Source of the DNA: CAYMUR01 sp964393615
GTDB lineage: Bacteria; Planctomycetota; Planctomycetia; Pirellulales; Pirellulaceae
DNA length: 27,247 bases
Assembly (NCBI GenBank): GCA_964393615.1
Contig: CAYMUR010000070.1
Location: 1 to 27,247, forward strand
Reading direction: 5' to 3'
Shown: positions 17,553 to 26,244 of the stretch, piece by piece
Position numbering within the stretch: the first letter of the stretch is position 1
Layout: every line of letters begins with the position of its first letter
Notes under the pieces: model-generated
Told to the model about the DNA's origin: nothing
The model's input: only the letters and a program-made list of their open reading frames with translations
The model's database searches: none
Made by a program: the position numbers and the translations under genes

Positions 17553-18482
17553 CTACCTTTCCCGTGATTGAGCGATCAACTGTTCAGCGCCTTGGTCCAA
17601 AAGCTGGTTGGCAGCTTGAACACCTAGTGCCGTTGATTCCTGAGGGGCACCAGCGACCTGGCAATGCAATCGTATCTTGCCAGTGACATCCAGCACGACT
17701 GCGTCGAGTAAGAGAGATTCGTTTGCGTGGCGTGCCCATGCTCCAACGGGAGCAAGGCAGCCGCCCCGGAGCGTTGCCAGTAGCGCTCGTTCTGCAAGAA
17801 CGGCTGTGTGAGTCGCCTGGTCGTTCAATGTTCCTAACGCTTCACACGTCCGTGTGTCGGACTTGCGAGTTTCCAGTCCGAGTGCACCTTGGCCGACCGC
17901 CGGCATGATCACTTCGGGGGTGAGCACCTGGGTAATGCGATCTGTCAATTTCAGACGAGATAAGCCAGCTTCAGCTAGAATTAAGGCGTCGAATTGTCCT
18001 TCGTCCAGCTTACGTAAACGCGATTCGACGTTCCCGCGAATATCGCTCACACATAGGTCCGGCCGCAAATATAATAGTTGCGCCTGTCTCCTCAAACTGC
18101 CCGTGCCGATACGACTGTCAGGGGCAAGTTTCTGGATGGATTTTGCGTGACTGGCCACCAGGACGTCGTGAGGACTGGAGCGGGTGGGAACCGCGGCTAG
18201 TACGAGGCCCTCGACGGGATCAGTCGGTAAGTCTTTGAGGCTGTGCACTGCCAGATCAATCCGTTCATCCAACAGGGCCCGTTGAAGTTCTTTGGTGAAC
18301 ACCCCGACTGAGCCCACATTACGGATGGGAGTTTCGTTCCAGCGGTCCCCTCGAGTGGAAATAGGCACTAATTCCACCGGGATGCCGACAGACAGTAGTT
18401 GATCTCGTACCCAATTGGCTTGCCAGCGGGCCAACGCACTGTTTCGAGTGCCCAATCGCAAAGGTTCGGACAACAAATTCAT
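17553..18482 (-). CDS. hemC: Hydroxymethylbilane synthase (porphobilinogen deaminase)
   Basis: A 309-aa cytoplasmic enzyme that joins four porphobilinogen molecules into hydroxymethylbilane on the way to heme and related tetrapyrroles. The dipyrromethane cofactor is attached to Cys242 in RGGCLAPVGA. The catalytic Asp84 lies in HSLKDLPT, and conserved arginines are present in RLGTRNSALAR near the N-terminus, GTGSLRRQAQL (126-136) and DIRGNVESRL. Length and motif order are those of the bacterial family. No other heme gene lies nearby. It sits about 100 bp downstream of the DUF502 gene on the same strand and about 90 bp upstream of the GTPase gene, so it may be part of a longer minus-strand transcript. 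Confidence 0.96.
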   Translation of the reverse strand: MNLLSEPLRLGTRNSALARWQANWVRDQLLSVGIPVELVPISTRGDRWNETPIRNVGSVGVFTKELQRALLDERIDLAVHSLKDLPTDPVEGLVLAAVPTRSSPHDVLVASHAKSIQKLAPDSRIGTGSLRRQAQLLYLRPDLCVSDIRGNVESRLRKLDEGQFDALILAEAGLSRLKLTDRITQVLTPEVIMPAVGQGALGLETRKSDTRTCEALGTLNDQATHTAVLAERALLATLRGGCLAPVGAWARHANESLLLDAVVLDVTGKIRLHCQVAGAPQESTALGVQAANQLLDQGAEQLIAQSRER

Positions 18483-18584
18483 TCTGGTTAACCGTAGGTC
18501 GTGTTGTCCTGAAATGTGAGCGGATGCTGTCTGTCACACAGAAATTGTCGGAAATCAATCGTTACCGTTGAGCGGTACCATTTA

Positions 18585-19535
18585 TTACCGATTTGACTCG
18601 TCAGTCGTAGTAGGTTCTTGCAAAAACTTACCATGTGTCGAGGATTGGTTGAAACCGTCCGACCTTGCTGTTTGCGGGCCGTTTAATTGTGGATTCTTGT
18701 TGTTTCGCAACTGATGAGGCGGAACGACGACACCACAGCTTACCACGAATTGGATCGCCTGATCTACTGTCAAATCGAGATCGACAGCTTCGTTACGTCG
18801 AATTGTGATCGTGTAACCTGTCACTGGCATGGGCGAAGAAGGAATGAACACGCTCATAACCGACTCGTTGGCAGCGCTGTCGACGTCCAGCAAACTATCC
18901 CCGGTGACGAACCCAATTGACCAGATCCCTTGCCGGGGATATTCGACGGCAACCACACGACGGTATTCGATTTCTTGTTCGCTGAATACAAAGTCAGTGA
19001 CTTGTTTCACTGACGAATACACATTACTGATGACGGGCAAGCGATGAATGATTTGTTCGAAAAAATCCCAAAAAATTCGGCCGACGCGGATGGCCAAAAA
19101 TTTTCCCAGTAGATAAAGAATAATGACAAATAAACTGAGAAAAAGAGGAATAACATATTGCGACTTCAGATATCGCAGTTTGACGTAGAGACTGTACGTC
19201 GCCTGAGCTGTTTCTGGCTTTGGTAGGTTGTCGCGGAATCGATCAACATGAGAGGAGATTTCTTTTGGAACCCAATGTTGTCCAATCTTTTCATATCCGC
19301 TACCGGGATCTGTGTTTTGAATGTCCGCAATGGCCCAGACAATCACGTATTTTGCTCCTGATTCAACTGGAACAAGTACGTATTGTTGCACGGCATTCCC
19401 GACCCAAATCAGAATAACGATTGTCAGCAATGGTGGTAGAATAACGGCCAATCCACGAAATACAGCTCTTTGGAAAGGATAGAGCTTGTGTTGGGTCGTT
19501 GGAGTCGGTTTGTTATCGCTTACATTAGGTGGCAT
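18585..19535 (-). CDS. DUF502 family membrane protein
   Basis: A 316-aa predicted inner-membrane protein. A membrane segment lies at about residues 27-50 and another at about 127-150. The second is followed by a region with IHRLPVISNVYSSVKQVTDF, given here as RLPVISNVYSSVKQVTDF, and by VMSVFIPSSPMPVTGYTITI, both of which I recognise from DUF502 proteins. The function of the family is unknown. Typical members are near 200 residues; the extra length here is a 75-residue insert between the two membrane segments (about 52-126) and a polar C-terminal tail of about 45 residues. The product follows the ComF-like gene by 67 bp. I infer a structural or trafficking role at the membrane only from topology. 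Confidence 0.82.
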   Translation of the reverse strand: MPPNVSDNKPTPTTQHKLYPFQRAVFRGLAVILPPLLTIVILIWVGNAVQQYVLVPVESGAKYVIVWAIADIQNTDPGSGYEKIGQHWVPKEISSHVDRFRDNLPKPETAQATYSLYVKLRYLKSQYVIPLFLSLFVIILYLLGKFLAIRVGRIFWDFFEQIIHRLPVISNVYSSVKQVTDFVFSEQEIEYRRVVAVEYPRQGIWSIGFVTGDSLLDVDSAANESVMSVFIPSSPMPVTGYTITIRRNEAVDLDLTVDQAIQFVVSCGVVVPPHQLRNNKNPQLNGPQTARSDGFNQSSTHGKFLQEPTTTDESNR

Positions 19536-19602
19536 TTTCCAACCGTCGTAAATTACGCACCCGGCTATCCACTATTTTTTACCTGATTTAACATTAAGCG
19601 GG

Positions 19603-20364
19603 CTATTGATTTGATAGAGCCCGCGCAACTACGGCAACCGCCACATTGGCTGCTCCTGCTACGAGGAGACTTTTCGTTGCTGCATTGGCTGTTGCACCGG
19701 TCGTCAAAACATCATCAACCAGTACAATGCGCGCCCCTCTAACATCGTAGCCTTTTGTGATACGAAACGCTCCCTCGACATTCGAAATTCGCTCCACAGG
19801 CGGTAACATGCTTTGTTTCTTGATTTTACGACAACAGTACAAAAGTCGACAAAGGGCTGTTGTTCGTAAATTTCGAGCGATCTGTAGGGCGAATAGGTCA
19901 GGGGAATAGGTTCCTCGCTGGAAGCGTCGGTACCAATAAGCGGGTACAGGCACAATCAAATCTGGTGAATATTCCATTAACGGAACAGTCCAGTGGTCCG
20001 CTGCCAATTGCGCTATCGAAGCCACCAGGGGATCGTCGTTCACATACTTCATGCGTTTGACTGCTTGTTTCAATTCACCTCGATACCAGCCATAGGGAAT
20101 GACCTGGGAAAACTGAAATGTTAGATCTCGACAGTGTCCGCATTTGTCATCTTCTGACAATCTGGCCGTTGAGGGGGCACCACACCGCAGGCATGTTGAT
20201 TTGGTGGTTTGTGTTAGCTTGAGTCGGCACGATTGGCAGAGAAATACAGACGTATGGGGCGAAATGAGTTCTATGGAGCAGAAAGTACAGCGTGGTGGGA
20301 AAACAACGTCTAGGGCCATCTCCCAGCCTCGGCGAACGGGATGTAAGGCTCGCGACCATTCCAT
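19603..20364 (-). CDS. ComF-like phosphoribosyltransferase with double zinc ribbon
   Basis: A 253-aa product (from the ATG at 20364) with four CxxC pairs in the first 80 residues (Cys26/29, 43/46, 58/61, 75/78), forming a likely zinc ribbon, and a type I phosphoribosyltransferase domain behind it. The PRPP loop is VLVDDVLTTGATA (214-226). ComF proteins support natural DNA uptake in Bacillus and Haemophilus, probably at the cytoplasmic side of the uptake machinery, but many species carry comF homologues whose role is untested. The usual RGFNQ motif reads RGTYS here. I prefer the ATG at 20364 because AGGA lies eight bases upstream; an ATG 14 codons earlier (20406) lacks a clear ribosome site. 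No other competence gene is visible. Confidence 0.87.
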   Translation of the reverse strand: MEWSRALHPVRRGWEMALDVVFPPRCTFCSIELISPHTSVFLCQSCRLKLTQTTKSTCLRCGAPSTARLSEDDKCGHCRDLTFQFSQVIPYGWYRGELKQAVKRMKYVNDDPLVASIAQLAADHWTVPLMEYSPDLIVPVPAYWYRRFQRGTYSPDLFALQIARNLRTTALCRLLYCCRKIKKQSMLPPVERISNVEGAFRITKGYDVRGARIVLVDDVLTTGATANAATKSLLVAGAANVAVAVVARALSNQ

Positions 20365-20565
20365 GTTTGTTATCCTATCGCAGACCAGGGACTCCACAAT
20401 CCCCATCCCACGTTTTAGTCTGTAGCTTGTAGTACATAGTCGGTAGACTGTTTAGTTGTTGACAGGTAGCTTTTGGCTACAAGGCCGAGGTAACGAGGAG
20501 AACGGGCAGAGCTACTCAGAAGCGGCGAATTTTTGTTTTGAACTAGGAGCGAAGGATTTCGGGTT

Positions 20566-21861
20566 GTGAACCATTTACCAAGCCAACGTAGTTTGTGGGC
20601 CGCAGGCCAGGCGATTGGTGAATTGATGTCGCTTCCACTGGCAAATCCTCAACTGATTTCTTTAGCTGCGGGTTTTGTTGACCAACAGTCCTTACCGGTC
20701 GATGAGACATTTCGGGCACTCGAATCTCTTTTGAATGATCCCGAGGGTGCGCGAGCCGCGCTGCAGTATGGGGCGACCTCTGGGCATCCTCCGCTGCGTG
20801 AGTTTATTCTTGAGCGACAGCTACAACAGGATGGAATGGTTGCGGAACGGCAGGGTTTTGACATCGAACGAGTTGTCTGTACGGCCGGGAGTAACCAATT
20901 GCTTCAGTTGGTGGGTGAGTGCTTGTTCGATCCAGGTGACATTGTACTTTGTGCAGCACCGACCTATTTGGTCATTTTGGGGACATTTCGAAATTTGGGA
21001 ATTCGGACTATCGGGGTCGAGACAGATACCGAAGGTATCGTGCCAGAAGCTTTGGATGACACTTTACGAAGGTTGTGTCAAGCAGGAGAAATTTCCCGTG
21101 TTAAGGCGATCTATGTTGTTTCTTATTTTGATAACCCGCGGGGTTTGACACTTTCGGCAGAACGTCGGCAGAAAGTTGTGAAGTTGGCCAAGCAATGGTC
21201 ACTCGAAGTACCATCAGAAGACTGTCTGAAACCGCAAATTGTTGTGATTGACGATGTGGCGTACCGAGAATTGCGTTACCAAGGTGAGGATGTTCCGAGT
21301 ATGCTCCGCTTTGATGAGGAGCAGGACACGGTTGTCGTGGCGGGCACGTTTTCCAAGCCGTTTTCACCTGGAATACGTGTCGGATGGGGGATTCTTCCCC
21401 GAGCTTTCATCGAGCCGGTGACCAATATCAAAGCGAATGTGGATTTTGGCTCACCCAATTTTAACCAGCATTTGATGGCAAAAATCCTGGAACTCGATTT
21501 GTTTGACCCACATGTGGAACGATTACGATCCCTTTATCGTAGCAAGCTTGATACCATGCTGGCAGCACTCGATGAATCTCTGTCAAAAATACAGGGAACC
21601 AGTTGGAAACGGCCTGACGGCGGATTATATGTCTGGTTACAATTGGCCGACTTGATCGACACGGGGCCAAGTGGGAATTTGCTTTCTCGAGCCATGGACG
21701 AAGGTGTTTTTTATGTGCCGGGTGAATATTGTTTTGCCGACGAAGGTCAGCCGACACAGAAAAATACAATGCGGTTGAGTTTTGGCGTCCAGAATCATGA
21801 TGATATTCGTAGCGGTATCCGTGCATTAGCCCAATCCATCAACGATATTTACGAAGTCTGA
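20566..21861 (+). CDS. PLP-dependent class I/II aminotransferase
   Basis: A 431-aa fold type I enzyme resembling 2-aminoadipate aminotransferase and the aminotransferase domain of MocR regulators, but without a DNA-binding domain. The PLP lysine is Lys264 in GTFSKPFSPGIRVGW; the cofactor-contacting Asp is in VIDDVAYREL (227-236), Asn190 lies in YFDNPRG, and the C-terminal Arg is in MRLSFG. The enzyme moves amino groups between amino acids and 2-oxo acids in the cytoplasm; the substrate cannot be settled from sequence. It starts with GTG at 20566, with GAAGGA nine bases upstream. It is transcribed divergently from the ComF-like gene across about 200 bp. A TTGACA at 20459-20464 could be a -35 box, but no good -10 follows. 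Confidence 0.9.
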   Translation: MNHLPSQRSLWAAGQAIGELMSLPLANPQLISLAAGFVDQQSLPVDETFRALESLLNDPEGARAALQYGATSGHPPLREFILERQLQQDGMVAERQGFDIERVVCTAGSNQLLQLVGECLFDPGDIVLCAAPTYLVILGTFRNLGIRTIGVETDTEGIVPEALDDTLRRLCQAGEISRVKAIYVVSYFDNPRGLTLSAERRQKVVKLAKQWSLEVPSEDCLKPQIVVIDDVAYRELRYQGEDVPSMLRFDEEQDTVVVAGTFSKPFSPGIRVGWGILPRAFIEPVTNIKANVDFGSPNFNQHLMAKILELDLFDPHVERLRSLYRSKLDTMLAALDESLSKIQGTSWKRPDGGLYVWLQLADLIDTGPSGNLLSRAMDEGVFYVPGEYCFADEGQPTQKNTMRLSFGVQNHDDIRSGIRALAQSINDIYEV

Positions 21862-21929
21862 TGGACTACCAGCGGTGAACATGGCTCTGCCATTAACGAC
21901 TAACAATTATTGATTATCGATTACTGACA

Positions 21930-23066
21930 ATGATGACTTGTATGGATCGTTATCTGCTGCGGTCATTTCTTAAATCGTTGCTGGTTTGTTTTTTCAGTCT
22001 GGCTGGTTTGTTTGTCATCGTGGACCTGTTTACCAATTTGGACGAGTTTATAGCACTTGGTGAGCGAGCTGGCGGCTTGTGGCCTGTATTGTCACAGTAT
22101 TATGGTGCCCGGATTCTCGCTTTCTTCGAACGGACGAGTGGTATTCTAGCTTTGATCGCTGCCATGTTCACGATTACATGGCTTCAACGACACAATGAAA
22201 TGACTGCCTTGTTGGCGGCAGGAATTTCCAAAGCTCGCATTACGAAACCGATTGTGATTATCGTGGCTCTAATCAGTCTGTTGTCAGTTTTGAACCGTGA
22301 ACTTGTGCTGCCGTCGTTTCAGAATCGGTTGGCGCGAAATGCTCAGGATTGGCACGGTGAGAAAGGGGTTCGTCTGAATGCTCGGTACGATCATGAGACG
22401 CACATCCTGATTCGTGGCAAAGAGACATTTGACAATCAGCAAATGATTAGCCATCCCAATTTTCGGCTTCCGCCGACATTTCATGCATTTGCCAGGAATT
22501 TGTCGGGTGAAGTCGCTTACTACCAAGTGGCGAACCAGGAGCGACCGGGAGGTTATTTGTTTGAAAAAATCGACCCTTCAGAACCTTTGACAGACGTTCC
22601 ATCAGCGGTTTTAAAGGGAAGAACGATCATATATTCTCCTCATGACACTTCGTGGTTGAGAGAAGATCAGTGTTTTGTTGTAAGTAATGTCGATTTTTCA
22701 CAGTTGCGGAACAACAATCGAGCACAACAGTTTGCTTCAACGGCATCGTTGATCGCGGGGTTACGGAATCCTGGTGTGGAATATGGCTCGCGGGTCCGAG
22801 TATTGATTCACAAGCGATTTGTACGCCCTATTTTGGATATGACGTTATTATTTTTAGGTTTACCGCTGGTATTAACCGGGTCACAACGCAACGTATATAT
22901 TGCGATTGGTACCTGTTTTTTGCTGGTGGCCGGGTTTTCGATTCTCGTGATTTTCTGCCATGGTCTAGGGAATCAGTACCTAATTACCCCGGTGTTGTCG
23001 GTCTGGCTGCCGGTCGCCATATTTGTCCCCGTCGCTGCTGCGGTTTCCCAACCGTTGTTTGAGTGA
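21930..23066 (+). CDS. LptF/LptG family (YjgP/YjgQ) permease
   Basis: A 378-aa inner-membrane protein. The N-terminal half has three membrane segments (about residues 12-35, 60-85, 103-125), a periplasmic beta-jellyroll-like domain covers about 130-290, and three further membrane segments follow (about 303-325, 330-350, 353-374). LptF and LptG form the membrane part of the LptB2FG exporter that pulls lipopolysaccharide out of the inner membrane. Family assignment rests on topology and the N-terminal DRYLLRSFLK. Only one subunit gene is visible, so I cannot say F or G; a homodimer is possible in planctomycetes. ATG at 21942, directly before the Asp-Arg-Tyr, is an equally good start; both have weak ribosome sites. 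It lies 68 bp after the aminotransferase and 125 bp before purA. Confidence 0.87.
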   Translation: MMTCMDRYLLRSFLKSLLVCFFSLAGLFVIVDLFTNLDEFIALGERAGGLWPVLSQYYGARILAFFERTSGILALIAAMFTITWLQRHNEMTALLAAGISKARITKPIVIIVALISLLSVLNRELVLPSFQNRLARNAQDWHGEKGVRLNARYDHETHILIRGKETFDNQQMISHPNFRLPPTFHAFARNLSGEVAYYQVANQERPGGYLFEKIDPSEPLTDVPSAVLKGRTIIYSPHDTSWLREDQCFVVSNVDFSQLRNNNRAQQFASTASLIAGLRNPGVEYGSRVRVLIHKRFVRPILDMTLLFLGLPLVLTGSQRNVYIAIGTCFLLVAGFSILVIFCHGLGNQYLITPVLSVWLPVAIFVPVAAAVSQPLFE

Positions 23067-23191
23067 CTTGCCCCAACTCCGAACGCGGCATACACTGGGT
23101 GGTTTCCCTGACTGCCAGGTGTTGTAGGTATCTGCAGATCCCTCTTTGCTTGGCTGTGAGATTCCACATTTCTTGTTGTTAGAGGTTTGAC

Positions 23192-24499
23192 GTGTCAGGT
23201 ACGTGTGTCATCGGATTGCAATGGGGTGATGAAGCCAAGGGTAAGCTGGTTGATCTGTTGACAACGCAGTTTGAAATCGTGGTCCGGTTTTTAGGTGGGG
23301 CTAACGCAGGACACACTGTCGTTACCGGCGGCGAGACGTTTAAATTACATCATATTCCCAGCGGAATTCTCAACACCGACGTTATGAATGTTGTCACTGC
23401 TGGTGTTGTTTTGAATCCCCAGACGGTCATCGGAGAAATCGAAAATTTAACGTCACGCGGGGTGAAGGTCGCTGAAAATCTAATGTTAAGTGACCGCGCC
23501 CATCTTGTAATGCCTTGGCACCTTGAAGAAGACCGGATTATTGATGGGGCTGACGTTGGTGGAGAAAGCATTGGCACGACTCTCCGCGGTATTGGCCCCT
23601 GTTATCGCGACAAAGCAGGACGGAGTATGTCTATTCGGTTGGGGGACATGTTTCGTGCAGGATTTCGCGAGAAAGTCGAACAAATTGTAAAAGCGAAGGC
23701 CCGCTTGTTGGGCTTACAAAATGGTAAAAATACTGCCCCCTTGGAGGCCGGCGCGATTTTTGAAGAGTATGCGGGTTACGCAAAATTTCTCGAACCATAT
23801 GTCGGTGATAGTACTGCCTATCTACTGGATGCAATGGACGCGGGCCGACGAGCACTGTTTGAAGGAGCTCAGGGTGCACTGCTTGATCTGGATCACGGAA
23901 CTTTTCCGTTTGTTACCAGCAGTAACAGTTCTGGAGTCGGTGTCAGTGCTGGTTCAGGAGTGCCCCCTCGCTGGATCACAAAAATGATTGGTGTTGTCAA
24001 AGCTTACTGTACCCGTGTAGGGGGTGGCCCCTTTCCTACAGAACAAGACAACGCGACCGGTCAGCATATCCGTGAAGAAGGGAATGAATACGGCACGACC
24101 ACGGGCCGGCCCCGCCGATGTGGCTGGTTCGATGCAGTAGCAGCACGCTATACTTCTCGACTGAGTGGGGTCGACCATTTGGCCGTGATGATGCTTGATG
24201 TGCTCAGTAAACTACCGGAAATATCGATCTGTGTTGCTTATGAGTTGGACGGCGAACGCATTGATTATTTTCCTAGTCACCTCGAAGACTTGCGACGCAT
24301 CAATCCGATCTACGAATCGCTTCCTGGTTGGGAACAGGATATCACTGGAATTCGTGATGTTAACGATTTGCCAGTGGAGGCTCGGGCGTATGTCGAACGT
24401 TTGAGTGTTTTGGTAGGTTGTCCGGTCGGTATCGTATCGGTGGGACCTGATCGGGAACAGACGATGTTCGAGGTGGACTTTGACGCGTTGGCGAAATAA
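23192..24499 (+). CDS. purA: Adenylosuccinate synthetase
   Basis: A 435-aa cytoplasmic enzyme that joins IMP and aspartate using GTP, the first step from IMP to AMP. The N-terminal QWGDEAKGKLVDLL holds the catalytic Asp13 and the phosphate loop; GGANAGHTVV gives the catalytic His41; GTTLRGIGPCYRDKAGR and TRVGGGPFPTE (about 272-282) carry IMP and loop residues, and RRCGWFDAVA and SVGPDREQT are also characteristic. Only Ala replaces Gly in the usual GDEGKGK. Start is GTG at 23192 with AGAGGT at 23181-23186, five bases upstream. Length is normal for bacteria. It lies between the LptF/G-type gene and uppS with no obvious functional tie. Confidence 0.97.
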   Translation: MSGTCVIGLQWGDEAKGKLVDLLTTQFEIVVRFLGGANAGHTVVTGGETFKLHHIPSGILNTDVMNVVTAGVVLNPQTVIGEIENLTSRGVKVAENLMLSDRAHLVMPWHLEEDRIIDGADVGGESIGTTLRGIGPCYRDKAGRSMSIRLGDMFRAGFREKVEQIVKAKARLLGLQNGKNTAPLEAGAIFEEYAGYAKFLEPYVGDSTAYLLDAMDAGRRALFEGAQGALLDLDHGTFPFVTSSNSSGVGVSAGSGVPPRWITKMIGVVKAYCTRVGGGPFPTEQDNATGQHIREEGNEYGTTTGRPRRCGWFDAVAARYTSRLSGVDHLAVMMLDVLSKLPEISICVAYELDGERIDYFPSHLEDLRRINPIYESLPGWEQDITGIRDVNDLPVEARAYVERLSVLVGCPVGIVSVGPDREQTMFEVDFDALAK

Positions 24500-24520
24500 G
24501 CTCTGTGGTGGATAGACAAT

Positions 24521-24560
24521 AGGCACTGTTGCAGTCCGGCAGGCACTATTGCAGTCCGGC
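24521..24560. repeat. 20-bp tandem duplication upstream of uppS
   Basis: Two adjacent 20-base copies (24521-24540 and 24541-24560) differ at one base, G against A at position 8 of the unit. The unit begins AGGCACT and ends CAGTCCGGC. They fill the space between purA and uppS. The second copy contains the TTG that would open the longest uppS frame, which argues against that start. The pair probably arose by slippage or local duplication. Confidence 0.85.
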
Positions 24561-24605
24561 CAACACAGTGTTAGTGATGAAAATTTCTCCAGGGTGAATT
24601 CATTC

Positions 24606-25334
24606 GTGTCTCATTTGGAAGTTCCTCCCGAGCGGCGACCTCGCCACATAGCGGTCATCATGGACGGCAATGGGCGCTGGGCTGAGAGACAGGGATTGCC
24701 TCGCATTGAAGGACATCGGCAGGGGGTGACTAGCGTTCGGCGGGCGGTTGAGGCAGGCACCCGTTTAGGTCTTGAGCAGCTTACTTTGTACTGTCTTTCG
24801 AGTGAAAACTGGAAGCGGCCGCAACCAGAACTCGAGTTTCTGATGCACCTATTGGAACAATACATGATCGAAGAACGGTCTTTGATTATGCAACAGAATA
24901 TTTCTGTACATGTTATTGGGCGACGGGACGGTATCCCTGCCACAACATTAGGCGAGATGGATAAGACGGTGGGTTTGACGGCCGATGCGACTGGAATGCG
25001 TCTTTGCCTGGCAATTAACTATGGAGCTCGGCGAGAAATGTTGGATGCGGTTCGGAAAATAGCCGTTGACGTGCGTGACGGACACCTTGATCCGGAATCA
25101 ATGACGGAAGAGATCTTTGCCGATTATCTTTACACGCGGGACATGGTTGATCCCGATTTGATGATTCGAACGGCCGGTGAGATGAGAGTCAGTAATTTTC
25201 TGCTGTGGCAGATGAGCTACGCAGAACTGTGGGTGACGGACCGTTGTTGGCCCGAGTTTTCTGTCGATGATTTACATCACGCTATCCGAGACTTTGCTGC
25301 TCGCGACCGGCGTTTTGGTGGACTTAACCAATGA
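24606..25334 (+). CDS. uppS: Isoprenyl transferase, undecaprenyl diphosphate synthase
   Basis: A 242-aa cis-prenyltransferase that extends farnesyl diphosphate with isopentenyl diphosphate to the C55 lipid carrier for cell wall and O-antigen sugars. Family motifs are present: IAVIMDGNGRWAERQG with catalytic Asp20 of MDGNGRW, GHRQGVTSVR, LYCLSSENWKRP (usual TENWKRP) and RTAGEMRVSNFLLWQ (usual RTSGEQRLSNFLLWQ). The start is set at GTG 24606 because AGGGTG lies about nine bases upstream and the length then matches the family. A TTG start at 24549 would lie inside the 20-bp repeat. The stop is eight bases before the cdsA start, typical of an operon, and uppS-cdsA is a common bacterial pair. Confidence 0.95.
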   Translation: MSHLEVPPERRPRHIAVIMDGNGRWAERQGLPRIEGHRQGVTSVRRAVEAGTRLGLEQLTLYCLSSENWKRPQPELEFLMHLLEQYMIEERSLIMQQNISVHVIGRRDGIPATTLGEMDKTVGLTADATGMRLCLAINYGARREMLDAVRKIAVDVRDGHLDPESMTEEIFADYLYTRDMVDPDLMIRTAGEMRVSNFLLWQMSYAELWVTDRCWPEFSVDDLHHAIRDFAARDRRFGGLNQ

Positions 25335-25341
25335 AGGAGTC

Positions 25342-26244
25342 ATGGGTGTGTTGTATTCGCGTATTGTATCTTCATCCATCATCGTTACGATATTAATCGC
25401 AGTCTGTTGGTTGGATTTTCAATACAATTTCAATCGACCTGGGCTTTGGTTGTTGCCGGTCTGTGTTTGTCTTTGTGGTTTAGCGACGACAGAGCTGATC
25501 GAATTGTTGTCCGCGAAATACTCCAAGCCATCTTCTCGCTGGGCCCATCTGGGTGTTTTGGGGATTTGTCTTCCGCCGGTTATTCCTCTTTTGATCTACG
25601 GTTATCAACCTGGCCAGACAGAGTTCCATCTTGAATGGAGTATGTTTGGCGTGGTACTGGCCGTTGTTGTGGCTTTTGCACGAGAAATGGCTTCCTTTCA
25701 GCAGCCGGGAGGGGTGATCACCCGGGTTGCGCTGACTTTGTTTGCAATTCTCTATGTAGGCCTCTTGGGTTGTTTTCTGACGGCGCTACGCACCTACAAA
25801 GGAAACGAATGGGGAATGCTGGCATTGTTGTCAATGATCGTTGTTGTCAAGCTTTCGGATATCGGAGCCTATGCAGCCGGGCATTTACTGGGGCGTCATA
25901 AGCTGGCACCAACATTGAGTCCAGGGAAAACGATCGAAGGGTTTATCGGTGGTATCTTTGCTGGTTGCTTTGGAGCTTGGCTGCTGCTTGATGTTCTCGC
26001 AAGCTGGTTTGTTGGAGAGTCACTCTCTCACTCTCGATGGAATTGTCTTCTGTACGGTATCCTTCTCAGCTTGGCCGGTTTGCAGGGCGACCTTTGCGAA
26101 TCACTGATCAAACGTGATATGCAAAAAAAAGATTCGAGTGGTCGGCTGCCAGGCTTGGGAGGTATTCTAGATCTTACCGACTCATTGGTGTTTGCCGCTC
26201 CCACGGCTTTTGCCTGTTGGCACCTGGGTTTACTTGGGCCTTAG
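25342..26244 (+). CDS. cdsA: Phosphatidate cytidylyltransferase (CdsA family)
   Basis: A 300-aa polytopic inner-membrane enzyme that makes CDP-diacylglycerol from phosphatidate and CTP, the precursor of all phospholipids. About seven or eight hydrophobic segments run through the chain. The C-terminal half has SDIGAYAAGHLLGRHKLAP, the SPGKTIEG segment, and the CdsA signature SLIKRDMQKKDSSGRLPG then LGGILDLTD (254-280). Two usually fixed positions differ: His of GHGG is Leu272 and Arg of DR is Leu278. Start chosen at ATG 25342, which has AAGGAG three bases upstream; the longest frame would open inside uppS. Only seven bases separate it from the uppS stop, so the two are co-transcribed. Longer starts would overlap uppS by 68 bases without a ribosome site. 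Confidence 0.93.
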   Translation: MGVLYSRIVSSSIIVTILIAVCWLDFQYNFNRPGLWLLPVCVCLCGLATTELIELLSAKYSKPSSRWAHLGVLGICLPPVIPLLIYGYQPGQTEFHLEWSMFGVVLAVVVAFAREMASFQQPGGVITRVALTLFAILYVGLLGCFLTALRTYKGNEWGMLALLSMIVVVKLSDIGAYAAGHLLGRHKLAPTLSPGKTIEGFIGGIFAGCFGAWLLLDVLASWFVGESLSHSRWNCLLYGILLSLAGLQGDLCESLIKRDMQKKDSSGRLPGLGGILDLTDSLVFAAPTAFACWHLGLLGP

